Positions 10,378-18,619 of a stretch of 64,000 nucleotides of DNA are shown one piece after another. Made by a program: the position numbers and the translations under genes. The notes under the pieces were generated by a model. That model did not search any database. It saw only the letters and a program-made list of their open reading frames with translations, and had not been told where the DNA came from. Origin of the DNA: Streptomyces anulatus (GTDB lineage: Bacteria; Actinomycetota; Actinomycetes; Streptomycetales; Streptomycetaceae); NCBI RefSeq assembly GCF_014650675.1, contig NZ_BMVK01000009.1, positions 248,001 to 312,000 on the forward strand, read 5' to 3'. The stretch's first letter is position 1. Every line of letters begins with the position of its first letter.

Positions 10378-10632
10378 ATGAACATGGGACGTGAGTCGCG
10401 GTGGGATAAGGACGCAATGACGGTGGAGATCGTCTTCGCCCTGGTGACTGCCGCCGTGCTGGCTGGGGTGATCTTTACCGCCGCCTGGGCTCTCGTCCTG
10501 GTTCTTGACCTCTCTGGATCGGCGGGGAGAGGCGTATTGGTTGGGGGTGCACTGCTCGGAGCGGTGGCCGGTGTATGGCGTCTGGTACGGGTACTGCTTC
10601 GGTTCGACGAGCAGCGCCGAATGGGCCACTGA
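10378..10632 (+). CDS. Small two-helix membrane protein (DUF6332-like)
   Basis: 84 codons. After a charged N-terminus with RDAMTVEIVFALVTAA-type sequence (here KDAMTVEIVFALVTAA) come two hydrophobic helices separated by DLSGSAGR, and a basic tail. This resembles a small Streptomyces family I recall as DUF6332; that name is from memory. The likely start may be one of the internal ATGs (MGRES or MTVEI). It survives intact among transposon debris. Confidence 0.55.
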   Translation: MNMGRESRWDKDAMTVEIVFALVTAAVLAGVIFTAAWALVLVLDLSGSAGRGVLVGGALLGAVAGVWRLVRVLLRFDEQRRMGH

Positions 10633-10666
10633 CTACCCGTTCCGTTGCAGTCGGTGGCCTCCCGGC

Positions 10667-11195
10667 GTGGGGATCGCTGAGCGGCTGGTGACGGATGAAT
10701 TGTGGGAGTCGTTCCAGCGGGTGGTGCCGGAGGCGCCGTCGCGAGCGCAGGTCGGTGGTCGGCGTCGGGACGGCGAATGGGAGGTGCTGGCCGCGATCGT
10801 GTTCGTTGCCACGTCGGGTTGTACCTGGCAGCAGCTGCCTTCGGCGTCGTTCGGCCCGTCGGGAGCGACCACCCACCGGCGGTTCTCGGAGTGGTCGAAG
10901 GCCCGGGTGTGGGCCAAGCTCCACCTCCTGCTCCTCGACGAACTCGGTGCCCGCGGCGAGCTGGACTGGTCGCGGTGCGCGATCGACTCGGCGAACCTAC
11001 GGGCCCTCAAAAGGGGGACCTGACGGGTCGAACCCTGTTGATCGGGGCAATTACGGCTCGAAGATCGGCCTGATCACGGAACGGTCGGGGCTGCCCATAT
11101 CCGTCGGTATATCCGGGGCCAACCTGCACGACAGCCAGGCCCTGATCTCGCTCGTGAAGGGCATCCCACCGATCCGCTCGCCCGAGGCCGGCGAC
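10667..11195 (+). pseudogene. IS5-family transposase, frameshifted and truncated
   Basis: Frame 1 (to 11010) reads LVTDELWESFQRVVPEAPSR, VLAAIVFVATSGCTWQQLP, GATTHRRFSEW and LDWSRCAIDSANLRALK, the N-terminal half of an IS5-type DDE transposase. A frameshift in the A/G run near 11010 moves the rest to another frame: VDRGNYGSKIGLITERSGLP and ISGANLHDSQALISLVKGIPPIRS. The C-terminal catalytic Glu region is missing; sequence then joins a different transposase remnant. Confidence 0.8.
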
Positions 11196-11269
11196 GGCGC
11201 AAGCCCGGCAAAATCCACGCCGCCTGTAGCGTCGGTGGAGGCGGCGGCTGAGCTGCGCGCTGCAAACGC

Positions 11270-11580
11270 GCCGAACACGGACGACTGCGCAGTCGACGGC
11301 TCCCACGTCCAGGCTCTCAAAGGAGGAGATCACGTCGGGCCTTCACCGGTAGATCGTGGACGGCTCGGCTCCAAGCATCACGTGATCGTGGGCAGCCAGG
11401 GGATACCGCTCGCGGTCTCCCTGACCGGAGGAAACCGTCACGACGTCACACAGTTGATTACCCTGCTCGACCCGATCCCTCGCATAGGCGGACTGCGGGG
11501 CCGCCCGCGGAACCGGCCCAAGCGGATGTTCGCCGATCGCGGCTACGACTTCGACAAGTACCGTCGCCTGCTGTGCAAGT
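11270..11580 (+). pseudogene. Second IS5-family transposase fragment
   Basis: Internal fragment of a different IS5-type transposase: DGSHVQALKGGDHVGPSPVD, GSKHHVIVGSQGIPLAVSLT, GGNRHDVTQLITLLDPIP and MFADRGYDFDKYRR. It carries the two DDE aspartates but lacks the N-terminus and the Glu-containing end. It is in the same frame as the tail of the preceding element, so the two form one chimeric open frame. Confidence 0.75.
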
Positions 11581-11654
11581 CTCCTGCAACTGGCCTGCTG
11601 CATTATCTGTCTCCGCCGACTGCACGCACAGAAGGATCAGCAGGGTCGTCGGTG

Positions 11655-12000
11655 TGCGTGATGTACGAGTGGTTCTGATCCGCGGGACGTCGAACGTCGG
11701 GAAGTCGACCGCGCCCAAGAGCTGGCGGAACAACTCAGGTTCGAGTGCCTGAGTACTGACGCGTTTGCCCGGCACTCTGGGCGCCCCTGGAGAACTCCGG
11801 AGTGGGATGCGCCGTCGCACATCGCTGAGCACTACGGATCATTTACGGCTATGGCCCCGTGCCGAAGAGCTGATCACGGCCCGTGCGGCCGAAGACCGCG
11901 GCAGTACGGGTCTGATCCTGGATCGACGGGTGACGGACAGTCCGCTACGGACCTGGCTGACATTGTTCTCGCAATATGCGGCATTCGACGCGCGGACGGC
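11655..12000 (+). pseudogene. P-loop kinase-like protein, decayed
   Basis: VRVVLIRGTSNVGKST gives a clear Walker A motif, immediately followed by a frameshift into AQELAEQLRFECLSTDAFAR and RPWRTPEWDAPSHIAEHYGS, then another frame with LRLWPRAEELITARAAEDRG. These parts line up as one small P-loop kinase of the AAA/zeta-like type broken at two points. No start codon or ribosome site is visible. Confidence 0.6.
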
Positions 12001-13186
12001 GCTGGGGCGGTCATCCGCCGGTCGGTGACCATTCGTGGCGGCTCACCTACGGCGCATGCCGATGCCAAGCGCCTGTGCCGAGGCTCAGTAGTTGTCACCC
12101 TCGGCACCAGATAGCCTGCGAAGAAGGCAGGTCAAGCAGTCTGCCTGTCACCGGAGGGGCGCTGCATTTGTCACATATGGGCGACGCCTGGGTCGCACGG
12201 GAACCGGTGCGCAGCATTACTCGCGAGGACCTCATCGCCATGCTTCGTGAACAGACCTCGGCCTGCGGACCTGCCCGGGACGTTTTGGTCGCCGGGGGCG
12301 CCTTCGACGTCTCCGACGGTCTGGTCCCCGCCAGCCGGCATGCGGGGGTGTTCGCAAGACGTCATCGCACAGCTGCTCGGCGTGGCCACACGGTCGGGGG
12401 CCTTGCCGCCTCCGTTGACATCCTCCGGCAGGCCGGGGAAGAGCTTGTCCGTACCGGTCTTATCCACTCCGTGGACGGGTCGTCCGTGTTCACGCTCTTC
12501 CTGAACTCCTCAGTGACAGAAGTGTTGGCCTGTGCAGGCGGACTCCGGCCCAATCTCCCGCAGCCGCCCGCAAATGCCGTCGAGTGACAACACACCTGCC
12601 TTTGTGTCAACTCTCATGCTTCGACTCAGCGCCCCACCAGCTCATATGGAAACGATCAGTAAGTCAGGGACGACTGGTGCCGGCATCTCCAGGACGTGCT
12701 GCCGGATCTCGGCTGTGCGGCCAGCGGTGGTGGGGGTGGTGGGGATACAGAACACCTCCGAAGGGCGCGTACGGGCCTCTGACCGGCCAGTGCAGGGATT
12801 CCGGCGTGTCGCCGGGCGCTCCGGCAGGCGGGAGGGCGGAACGCGGAGCCCGTCCGGACGCCCATCTGACACGCCGAGCAAGAAGATCAGCACCTCGCGG
12901 GCGCTACCCCGAAGGCTTCAGCAGTCTCCCGACCTCGCCGGATCAGCGTGGATGCGGAGTCGACCGTTGCCCATCACGCGCGACGCAACACATGTCCGCG
13001 GCTGACTATCCGCCGGCAAAGTCAGCATTCGTTCCACCAAACGTCACCACACCCCTGCCCCACATGGAAGCCGCACCCAAGATCAGCAGCGCACACCAAG
13101 GGCCAAGTGAGCAGCTGCGAGTCGCCCAGAAACGGAACTCGTCCGAAGCCAGCCGCCCTAAGGTCAGTTCGGGCGACAGCCCCGGC
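12001..13186. other. Low-information region with doubtful frames
   Basis: About 1.2 kb with no recognised gene. One plus-strand frame at about 12177-12587 (starting MGDAWVAREPVRSITREDL) reaches 136 codons, but it lacks a ribosome site and I recognise no family; its second half reads plausibly in a different frame, suggesting decay. The stretch 12600-13180 has only shadow-like frames. Confidence 0.35.
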
Positions 13187-13351
13187 TCAGCGCACCCTTC
13201 CCCGCGCCTTCAGCTGCGTCGCAGGCAGTTCGGGGGCCGGAATCGGAAGGCCGTCGTAGCCCTTCACCTCGCCGAAACGGGTGCCGTTCATCCAGTCCTC
13301 CCGGGCCTGAACGATCTCCTCGTGGGAGCGCCCGATCCAGTTCCAGAACAT
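13187..13351 (-). pseudogene. Pirin C-terminal fragment
   Basis: About 55 codons, FWNWIGRSHEEIVQAREDW, GTRFGEVKGYDG and PIPAPELPATQLKARGR, match the C-terminal end of pirin-family cupin proteins. The frame opens at 13372 but nothing of the N-terminal cupin barrels remains. The break lies about 90 bases before the integrase gene, so insertion of that element may have removed the rest. Confidence 0.75.
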
Positions 13352-13442
13352 AGCATCGAGTTTCCGTTTCACCCCAGCTCAGGGGCTTGATCGACCATCC
13401 GGGGTCAGCAAAAGGTCAGCAAGACGCCCGGGAGTCGACAAC

Positions 13443-14597
13443 ATGGCCACCATTAACCTCGTCCGCGGCATGGGAAGCTTCTTCAAGGAGTGCGAGCACC
13501 CTGAAAGCCGATGGCCGAAGTGCCCGCACGATTACAAGATCCGCTACCGCAACGCGGCCGGACGGCAGGCCGAGGAATCCGGCTTCTCCACCCAGGAGAA
13601 GGCGAAGGCCCGCCTCGCCGAGGTCTACCAGGCCCGGAAGAACAGCCCACAGAACCAGCACAAAGCCGAGCGCATCCAGAAGTATGGCCCGATGCGGTTC
13701 GAGCAGTACGCCACCGAGTGGAAGGCCAGCCAGCGCGACCTCAGCCCCAGCTCCCGGCGACACCTTGACTCGCTACTCGTCCACCACCTCTACCCTGCTT
13801 TCCAGAGCCGCCGGATGGGCACCTTCGACCACAAGGTCGTCGAAGTCTTCATCCAGTCCATGGAGCGCAACGGCGTCGGCCTGGCCACTCAGTCCAACGC
13901 CTTCGACAAACTCAAATCGATCCTGCTGGACGCCCACCGGCTCGGCCTCTACGACGACAACCCGCTCGACGGCGTCAAGCCCCCGCAGTATGACCCCAAG
14001 CGCGCCGTCATCCCATCCCCCGCTCAGCTCCACGGCATACGTACCGCCGGCGACGACGTGTTCCGCCTCGTCGCCGACCTCATGAGCGGCTGCGGTATGC
14101 GCAACGGGGAAGCGCTGGCCGTCAACATCAACAACATCGTGGCCGACGACGTGTACCGGATCACCGAGCAGGTCAACCAGACCACGAAGGCCTACGCCCC
14201 CCTCAAGCACCGCAAAGTCGGCGACTACCGCGACGTCCCGCTCCCGGCACGGGTTAAGCACTCCATCGAGTGGTACGCGGACACGTACGGCACCATTGAC
14301 GGCTACCTGCTCCGCAGCCCGCGAGACCTGACCAAGCCGATGCTCAACTACTGGATTGGGAACCAGTGGCAGCGCATGAAGAAGGCTGGCCTCGTCGAGA
14401 TCCCCGAAGGCATGGTTGTCTACGGCTTCCGCCACTTCTTCGCCTCCAACTGCCTCACCCACAACATCCCCATCACCGACGTCGCGGAATGGATGGGCCA
14501 CCGCAGCCTCGACATCACCTTCAAGATCTACCGCCACCTCATGCCCGGCTCGATCGGCCGCGCCGCCAAGGTCCTGAACCTCGACCTCGCCGCCTGA
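13443..14597 (+). CDS. int: Tyrosine site-specific integrase
   Basis: A 384-aa phage/AICE-type integrase. An N-terminal zinc-ribbon-like segment (FKECEHPESRWPKCPHDYKI) and arm-binding region precede a SAM-like core-binding domain (about 85-190) and the catalytic domain (about 195-384). Catalytic pieces: SGCGMRNGEAL (first Arg), VVYGFRHFFAS, AEWMGHRSLDITFKIYRHLM (His and nucleophile Tyr). The first His of the usual HxxR box is Tyr here. GGGAG eight bases before the ATG supports the start. It faces an excisionase-like gene with a shared terminator between, a common integrative-element layout. Confidence 0.9.
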   Translation: MATINLVRGMGSFFKECEHPESRWPKCPHDYKIRYRNAAGRQAEESGFSTQEKAKARLAEVYQARKNSPQNQHKAERIQKYGPMRFEQYATEWKASQRDLSPSSRRHLDSLLVHHLYPAFQSRRMGTFDHKVVEVFIQSMERNGVGLATQSNAFDKLKSILLDAHRLGLYDDNPLDGVKPPQYDPKRAVIPSPAQLHGIRTAGDDVFRLVADLMSGCGMRNGEALAVNINNIVADDVYRITEQVNQTTKAYAPLKHRKVGDYRDVPLPARVKHSIEWYADTYGTIDGYLLRSPRDLTKPMLNYWIGNQWQRMKKAGLVEIPEGMVVYGFRHFFASNCLTHNIPITDVAEWMGHRSLDITFKIYRHLMPGSIGRAAKVLNLDLAA

Positions 14598-14600
14598 ACG

Positions 14601-14638
14601 TGCGAGGCCCCCTCCTTGGTCAAGGAGGGGGCCTCGCA
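14601..14638. terminator. Bidirectional terminator between int and xis
   Basis: Perfect 18-bp stem (TGCGAGGCCCCCTCCTTG and its complement) with a two-base centre, three bases after the integrase stop. It also lies just beyond the convergent excisionase gene, so it probably ends both transcripts. Confidence 0.85.
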
Positions 14639-14657
14639 CACGTCGGATCAAGCGACC

Positions 14658-14849
14658 TCAACCGGCGGACAGCCGCTGCTGTTTCACCCAGGCTTGAATG
14701 TCTGCCACCTTGAACTGAAGCTTGGCATTCCGCCCGCTACCGAACCTGTACGGAACGAGGCCCGCGCGAGCGGCTTCGCGATACACCCACGGTACCGACA
14801 TGTTCAGGTACTTCGCGGTTTCCTTGGCACTCATGAAATTCTGGCTCAT
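14658..14849 (-). CDS. xis: Excisionase-like helix-turn-helix protein
   Basis: A 63-aa MerR/excisionase-type winged HTH: MSAKETAKYLNMSVPWVYRE is the recognition helix region and GRNAKLQFKVADIQAWVKQQ the wing and tail. Such proteins bend DNA at attachment sites to direct excision. The ATG at 14849 follows GAGAGGA with a six-base gap. Convergent with int. Confidence 0.82.
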   Translation of the reverse strand: MSQNFMSAKETAKYLNMSVPWVYREAARAGLVPYRFGSGRNAKLQFKVADIQAWVKQQRLSAG

Positions 14850-15201
14850 TGGGATTCCTCTCGACGACGGTCAGCATCTGCCGGAGAGAATGACGCGCGG
14901 AGAGTCGTTTGGCTGAACCGAAGTTCTGCGCTAACGCGCCTTCCACGCACCTCTCAATGGCCGCAGGTCAAAGAGGGCGAAGAGCCTGGAAGTTGCCAGG
15001 GTTACGGGGCTTGGTCCGGTCCCGGGTACACCCCGGCCCGGCCTGGGACAAGCACAGTCGAGGCCGTTCGGGCGAGCGATGAACTACACGGTCATCCCAT
15101 TTCGACCCTGTTTCATTGAGTAGCACGGCTCGTCCGGGTGGATCCGGTCTATGGGGATCAGGATGCATCGACGACCGGTTTGCGACCCTCCGGAAGGTCA
15201 C
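14850..15201. other. Intergenic, no gene recognised
   Basis: Upstream region of the excisionase gene. No attachment site, tRNA or convincing small gene seen. Confidence 0.4.
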
Positions 15202-15328
15202 GACGAACGCAGCCACCTTGTACGCCGAGTACAAGGAGCCGCTGTACGCCGCTCCCCCGCTGCTCCCCCGCATGGTCGACGCGGGCCGCCTCGGCCGCAA
15301 GACGGGGTCGGGCTTCTACGCCTACTGA
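15202..15328 (+). pseudogene. 3-hydroxybutyryl-CoA dehydrogenase C-terminal fragment
   Basis: The last about 42 codons read LYAEYKEPLYAAPPLLPRMV and DAGRLGRKTGSGFYAY followed by TGA, the typical end of 3-hydroxyacyl-CoA dehydrogenases. Everything upstream of this is unrelated sequence. The gene's own terminator follows, so this is the intact 3' end of a chromosomal gene cut by recombination. Confidence 0.82.
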
Positions 15329-15338
15329 GTGTCCTGCT

Positions 15339-15371
15339 GGCGGGCCCGGCGCTCACGTCGCCGGGCCCGCC
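15339..15371 (+). terminator. Terminator of the truncated dehydrogenase gene
   Basis: Perfect 13-bp stem (GGCGGGCCCGGCG / CGCCGGGCCCGCC) with a 7-nt loop, ten bases past the TGA. Confidence 0.8.
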
Positions 15372-15804
15372 GACGTACGTTCCCCGAGGTCAGGACCGTG
15401 TGCGGCCCGAAGAGTCTCGTCCCTACTGCCGACCCGCCGCCGTTTCGGAGCGCTACGGAGCGGCGGCGCGGATACGCGGGCCCGAAGCCCTGAGCCTTTC
15501 AGCGCTGTCGCAGCCTTCCGTGCTTGTACTGCGAAAACTCCCTCGGATGTCCCTCCGACAGAGCTGAAAGTCCCTGAAAAGTCCCTGGCGACTCAGACCC
15601 GGGACCTACGCATGACGAGTTGTCCGAGTCTTGCTCCACGCGCATCCGCCGACGCCCTTCAGCGACCATCGAGACCAAGACAGGGACCGCTTCGTCCGGA
15701 AGGAGCTCCGGCGGCTCCGCGTAGAGACGGCGCGGTCCCGAGCTGTTCCGATGGCCCGCAGAGCCATCAACTTGCTGATGGGTTCACGAACCTTGGATCA
15801 AGAC
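15372..15804. other. Gene-free stretch containing the att-like segment
   Basis: No coding region supported. It holds the tRNA-Thr-like segment and the approach to the left inverted repeat of the ISAs1 unit. Confidence 0.4.
15586..15620 (-). other. tRNA-Thr-like 3' segment, possible att relic
   Basis: Read on the minus strand, ACTCGTCATGCGTAGGTCCC followed by GGGT resembles the anticodon-to-T-arm part of actinobacterial tRNA-Thr(CGT). The acceptor end has diverged. It shares ACCCGGGACCTAC (plus strand) with the second segment at 22945-22988. Two AGTCCCTG repeats lie immediately to its left. Confidence 0.4.
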
Positions 15805-15841
15805 CCAGGGCCCCGGGGAGAGTCGCGTTCGCCCGGTTTGA

Positions 15842-17119
15842 TCATGGAATCCCGTGGAGGGTGAGCGTGGCTGCGGGGTGCGTGTGAGCTCGCCGGCCGC
15901 TGGCGATGTTGGCCCATCCTGAGCGGCGGAGGGTGGCGCGGGCAAGATCGCGCAGGGCGCTCATGACGGCGGGGGTGCGATGACGGCGGATCTGACTGGC
16001 GTCTTCGGCGAAGGTCACGTCTTTCGTCCAGTGGACGGTGTTCTCAATGATCCAGTGGCCGCGCACCCAGGCCGCGATCTCAGCGGGAGACGCCTGATGG
16101 GTCGCGAGATCGGTGACGGCGTAGACAGTCTCGGTCTGCCACTTCGATGTACCGATTCGGCGGCGTTTGCGGTGGATGCGGACAACCTGGTGGGCATGGG
16201 GGAACCGCAGTCCGTCCACGCTCACCACCTTCGCCTCGCGGACCTCCTCCCGGCCGTGCCCGCGGTCGCGGGACTGATCGAGGACCGGTACCTGCTTCCA
16301 GGGCAGTTTGGTCAACTGACGGGCCAGGGTGGGCTGGTTGTTCTTCACCGACAGCAGGTAGTGGGCCTGGCGGTCCTCGACAAGGTAGCGAGCGTGACTC
16401 GTCTGGGCATGCAGGGTATCGACGGTGACGACGGAGCCGGCCAGGTCCTGATCATCGAGGGTGTCCAGCAGCGGAGCGAACTCGGGGATCTCGTTCGTCT
16501 TCGCACCGATCTCGCGCAGAGCGGCGGTCAACGCATCGTGGTGGCGCACTGCGGACAGGACGAAGACGCGGCTGCCGTCCGCACGGACGGCTCCGCGTAG
16601 GCATTTGCCGTCCACGGCAAAAGCCGCACGACGCGGTTGCGGCCGGTCCGTCTCGTGCTGGGCGATCCGGTGGGCGCGGCGCTGTTCGCGCTCTACGGTC
16701 CCGTCCGGGGTTGTTGCGGATATCGGGCGAGCCGGGAGCCTGGTGAAACCGGCGGCGGTGAGGAGCGCGGGGTCGACGCGGGCGAATGCATCGCGCAGGG
16801 TTCGCTCGCCCGGAGCCTTGAACCGGCCGGTAAAGGGGTCGAAGGGGCAGCCCAGCCGGGCCAGGACATTCTGGTCGCAGCGGCGTACCCACTCGGCAAT
16901 GGCGGTCAGGGAGTTGTGTCCGGCGCTGGTGAGGGCACACACGCCGACCGCGAGCAGCGTTGCCAGCAGGAACCGCACCCCGCGCGGATTCCTCGGATCG
17001 GGCACCTGGGACAGTGCGTCGAGCAGCCCGGACGGCACCACCGCCTCGGACCGTGACGCCCCGGCCCCGACCTGTGGCAGGTGCAGAGCGGACGGAACAG
17101 ATGATGGTGAAACGAGCAC
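15842..17119 (-). CDS. ISAs1-family DDE transposase
   Basis: About 425 aa. Family marks: LLDALSQVPDPRNPRGVRF at the N-terminus, AFAVDGKCLRGA (first Asp), VVTVDTLHAQ (second Asp), SVKNNQPTL, and RGHWIIENTVHWTKDVTFAE carrying the late Glu. Length is near or slightly above the usual size. A GTG at 17149 would overlap the acetyltransferase gene; the GTG at 17119 follows TAAGGG and lies just beyond that gene's stop, so it is preferred. Apparently complete. Confidence 0.88.
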   Translation of the reverse strand: MLVSPSSVPSALHLPQVGAGASRSEAVVPSGLLDALSQVPDPRNPRGVRFLLATLLAVGVCALTSAGHNSLTAIAEWVRRCDQNVLARLGCPFDPFTGRFKAPGERTLRDAFARVDPALLTAAGFTRLPARPISATTPDGTVEREQRRAHRIAQHETDRPQPRRAAFAVDGKCLRGAVRADGSRVFVLSAVRHHDALTAALREIGAKTNEIPEFAPLLDTLDDQDLAGSVVTVDTLHAQTSHARYLVEDRQAHYLLSVKNNQPTLARQLTKLPWKQVPVLDQSRDRGHGREEVREAKVVSVDGLRFPHAHQVVRIHRKRRRIGTSKWQTETVYAVTDLATHQASPAEIAAWVRGHWIIENTVHWTKDVTFAEDASQIRRHRTPAVMSALRDLARATLRRSGWANIASGRRAHTHPAATLTLHGIP

Positions 17120-17126
17120 GGCGCCC

Positions 17127-17627
17127 TTACCGGGACCGAACTGGTTCACCGGCCGGTGCGGTGAGCTCCTTGGTCATGAAGACGCGGCTGGTGCCCGGCG
17201 GATCGCAGGGCACCTCTCCCAGCCGCTTCCACCCGTGTTTCTGGTAGAAGCCGGGGGCTTGGAAGGTGATCGTGTAGAGCACGGCCGTGCGGCAGCCACG
17301 GGCACGGGCCTCGTCCTCGGCCTGCCGGAGGATCTCTGTTCCCAGCCCGCTGCCACGCAGCCGGGTCGGCAGGTAGAAGAGGTCGAGGAAGAGCAGCCCG
17401 AGCGAGGTACGCCCGGTCAGTCCGCCGACCACCTGGTGCGTCTCGGGATCACGGACCAGGACGGCCAGAGGTCTGCGGTCGGCGATTCCCGTGTGTTCGA
17501 TGTTGAAGCGGTCCAGCGCGTCGGAGATTGCCGCAACGTCCTCCGGGTTGGGGGCGTCGGTGAGCACGAAGTCCGTCTGGGGGTCGGGCTGGCGGGAAAC
17601 GGTGACGGCAGTGTCGGGCGCAGTCAT
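17127..17627 (-). CDS. GNAT-family N-acetyltransferase
   Basis: 166 aa. The acetyl-CoA loop is LPTRLRGSGLGTEILRQAED (R/Q-x-x-G-x-G/A type), preceded by the SLGLLFLDLFYL strand and followed by FYQKHGWKRLGEV near the end. Substrate unknown. The ATG at 17627 follows GGAG with a six-base gap. It is divergent from an ArsR-type regulator with a palindrome between them, so it is probably that regulator's target. Confidence 0.85.
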   Translation of the reverse strand: MTAPDTAVTVSRQPDPQTDFVLTDAPNPEDVAAISDALDRFNIEHTGIADRRPLAVLVRDPETHQVVGGLTGRTSLGLLFLDLFYLPTRLRGSGLGTEILRQAEDEARARGCRTAVLYTITFQAPGFYQKHGWKRLGEVPCDPPGTSRVFMTKELTAPAGEPVRSR

Positions 17628-17704
17628 GGTTGCTCCAGTACGTGAGCGGATGCGGGTGCGGGGCCGATGAGCCCGGCGCACGGGCCGACGCTAGGACGGG
17701 GACG

Positions 17705-17722
17705 CTTCGACGGACGTCGAAG
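17705..17722. promoter_or_regulatory. Palindrome between divergent GNAT and ArsR-type genes
   Basis: Perfect 7-4-7 inverted repeat CTTCGAC-GGAC-GTCGAAG in the 118-bp divergent spacer. Size and place fit an operator for the winged-helix regulator that starts 24 bases away. Confidence 0.55.
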
Positions 17723-17745
17723 GGACGTCGGCGACACTGGGCACT

Positions 17746-18459
17746 GTGGACATTCAGCGTGCAGGCCAGGATGTGGGTGTGGACCTGGCGGGCGTGGCCA
17801 GACTGCTGGCCGACGGCACCCGGGCCGCCTTCTGCCTCGCGCTGCTCGACGGCCGGGCATGGACGGCGAACGAGCTCGCGCGCTATGCCGGAGTCGCACC
17901 GTCCACGGCGACCTCGCACCTGAACCTGCTCGTAAACGGCGGACTCCTCGTCGAGGAGCGGCACGGACGCCACCGCTACGTACGGGTGGCCGACCGCAGA
18001 GTGGTCGAACTGATCGAGAGCCTTGCCGCGCTGGCCCCGAAGCACAGCCCCCGGCCACGCTCGCTGTCGGCCTCCGGCCGGCAGCAGGCACTGGCCCGCG
18101 CCCGGCTGTGCTACGACCACCTGGCCGGAACCACCGCACTGGCCATCACCGACGCGATGGTCGAGCACGGACTCCTGGAGTGGGGACCCGAGCCGGGCCT
18201 GACCGGCAAGGGCACCCTCTGGCTTGCCGAGACCGGCATCACGGTGCCTGCCGGCTCACGCCGGCCACCGGTGCGCGCCTGCCTGGACTGGACCGAGCGC
18301 CGTCTCCACCTGGCCGGTGCTGTGGGCGCCGCCCTGTCCGCCCACGCACTCGCCACCGGGTGGATGACGCGCATCGGCACCACCCGCGCCCTCCTCGTGA
18401 CACCCGCCGGCCGCCGGGCACTGCACGACCACCTGGGCCTGCCACCAGCTGAACTCTGA
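17746..18459 (+). CDS. ArsR-type winged-helix transcriptional regulator
   Basis: 237 aa. The N-terminal winged helix (about 15-85) has LLADGTRAAFCLALLDGRAW, TANELARYAGVAPSTATSHL (recognition helix) and RHGRHRYVRVADRRV (wing). The larger C-terminal domain (about 100-237) has no arsenic-type cysteine motif and may sense another ligand. It reads divergently from the acetyltransferase. The GTG at 17746 is used; the ribosome site is weak. Confidence 0.8.
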   Translation: MDIQRAGQDVGVDLAGVARLLADGTRAAFCLALLDGRAWTANELARYAGVAPSTATSHLNLLVNGGLLVEERHGRHRYVRVADRRVVELIESLAALAPKHSPRPRSLSASGRQQALARARLCYDHLAGTTALAITDAMVEHGLLEWGPEPGLTGKGTLWLAETGITVPAGSRRPPVRACLDWTERRLHLAGAVGAALSAHALATGWMTRIGTTRALLVTPAGRRALHDHLGLPPAEL

Positions 18460-18619
18460 TCCTGAACCGGACCTGCCCCGGACACACCGACGCGTGATCA
18501 AGCCGGGCGAACAGGACTCTCCCCGGGGCCCTGGATCAAGACCAGGCATACGGGCTGATCATCGGCCGCCTGGCGGTACCGTGATGTGTCGGTGACAGCG
18601 CGTGCGGAGGAGGGGACCG

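Larger units (their letters stand above)
15805..18534. mobile_element. ISAs1-type transposon-like unit with cargo, bounded by 40-bp inverted repeats
   Basis: The ends 15805-15844 and 18495-18534 are inverted copies matching at 37 of 40 positions (core CCAGGGCCCCGGGGAGAGTC, then GTTCGCCCGG and TTGATCA). Between them lie an ISAs1-family transposase, a GNAT acetyltransferase and an ArsR-type regulator. No target-site duplication was found. The repeats could be true transposon ends or two copies of another repeat; the first reading is favoured because the left repeat touches the transposase stop. Confidence 0.5.
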
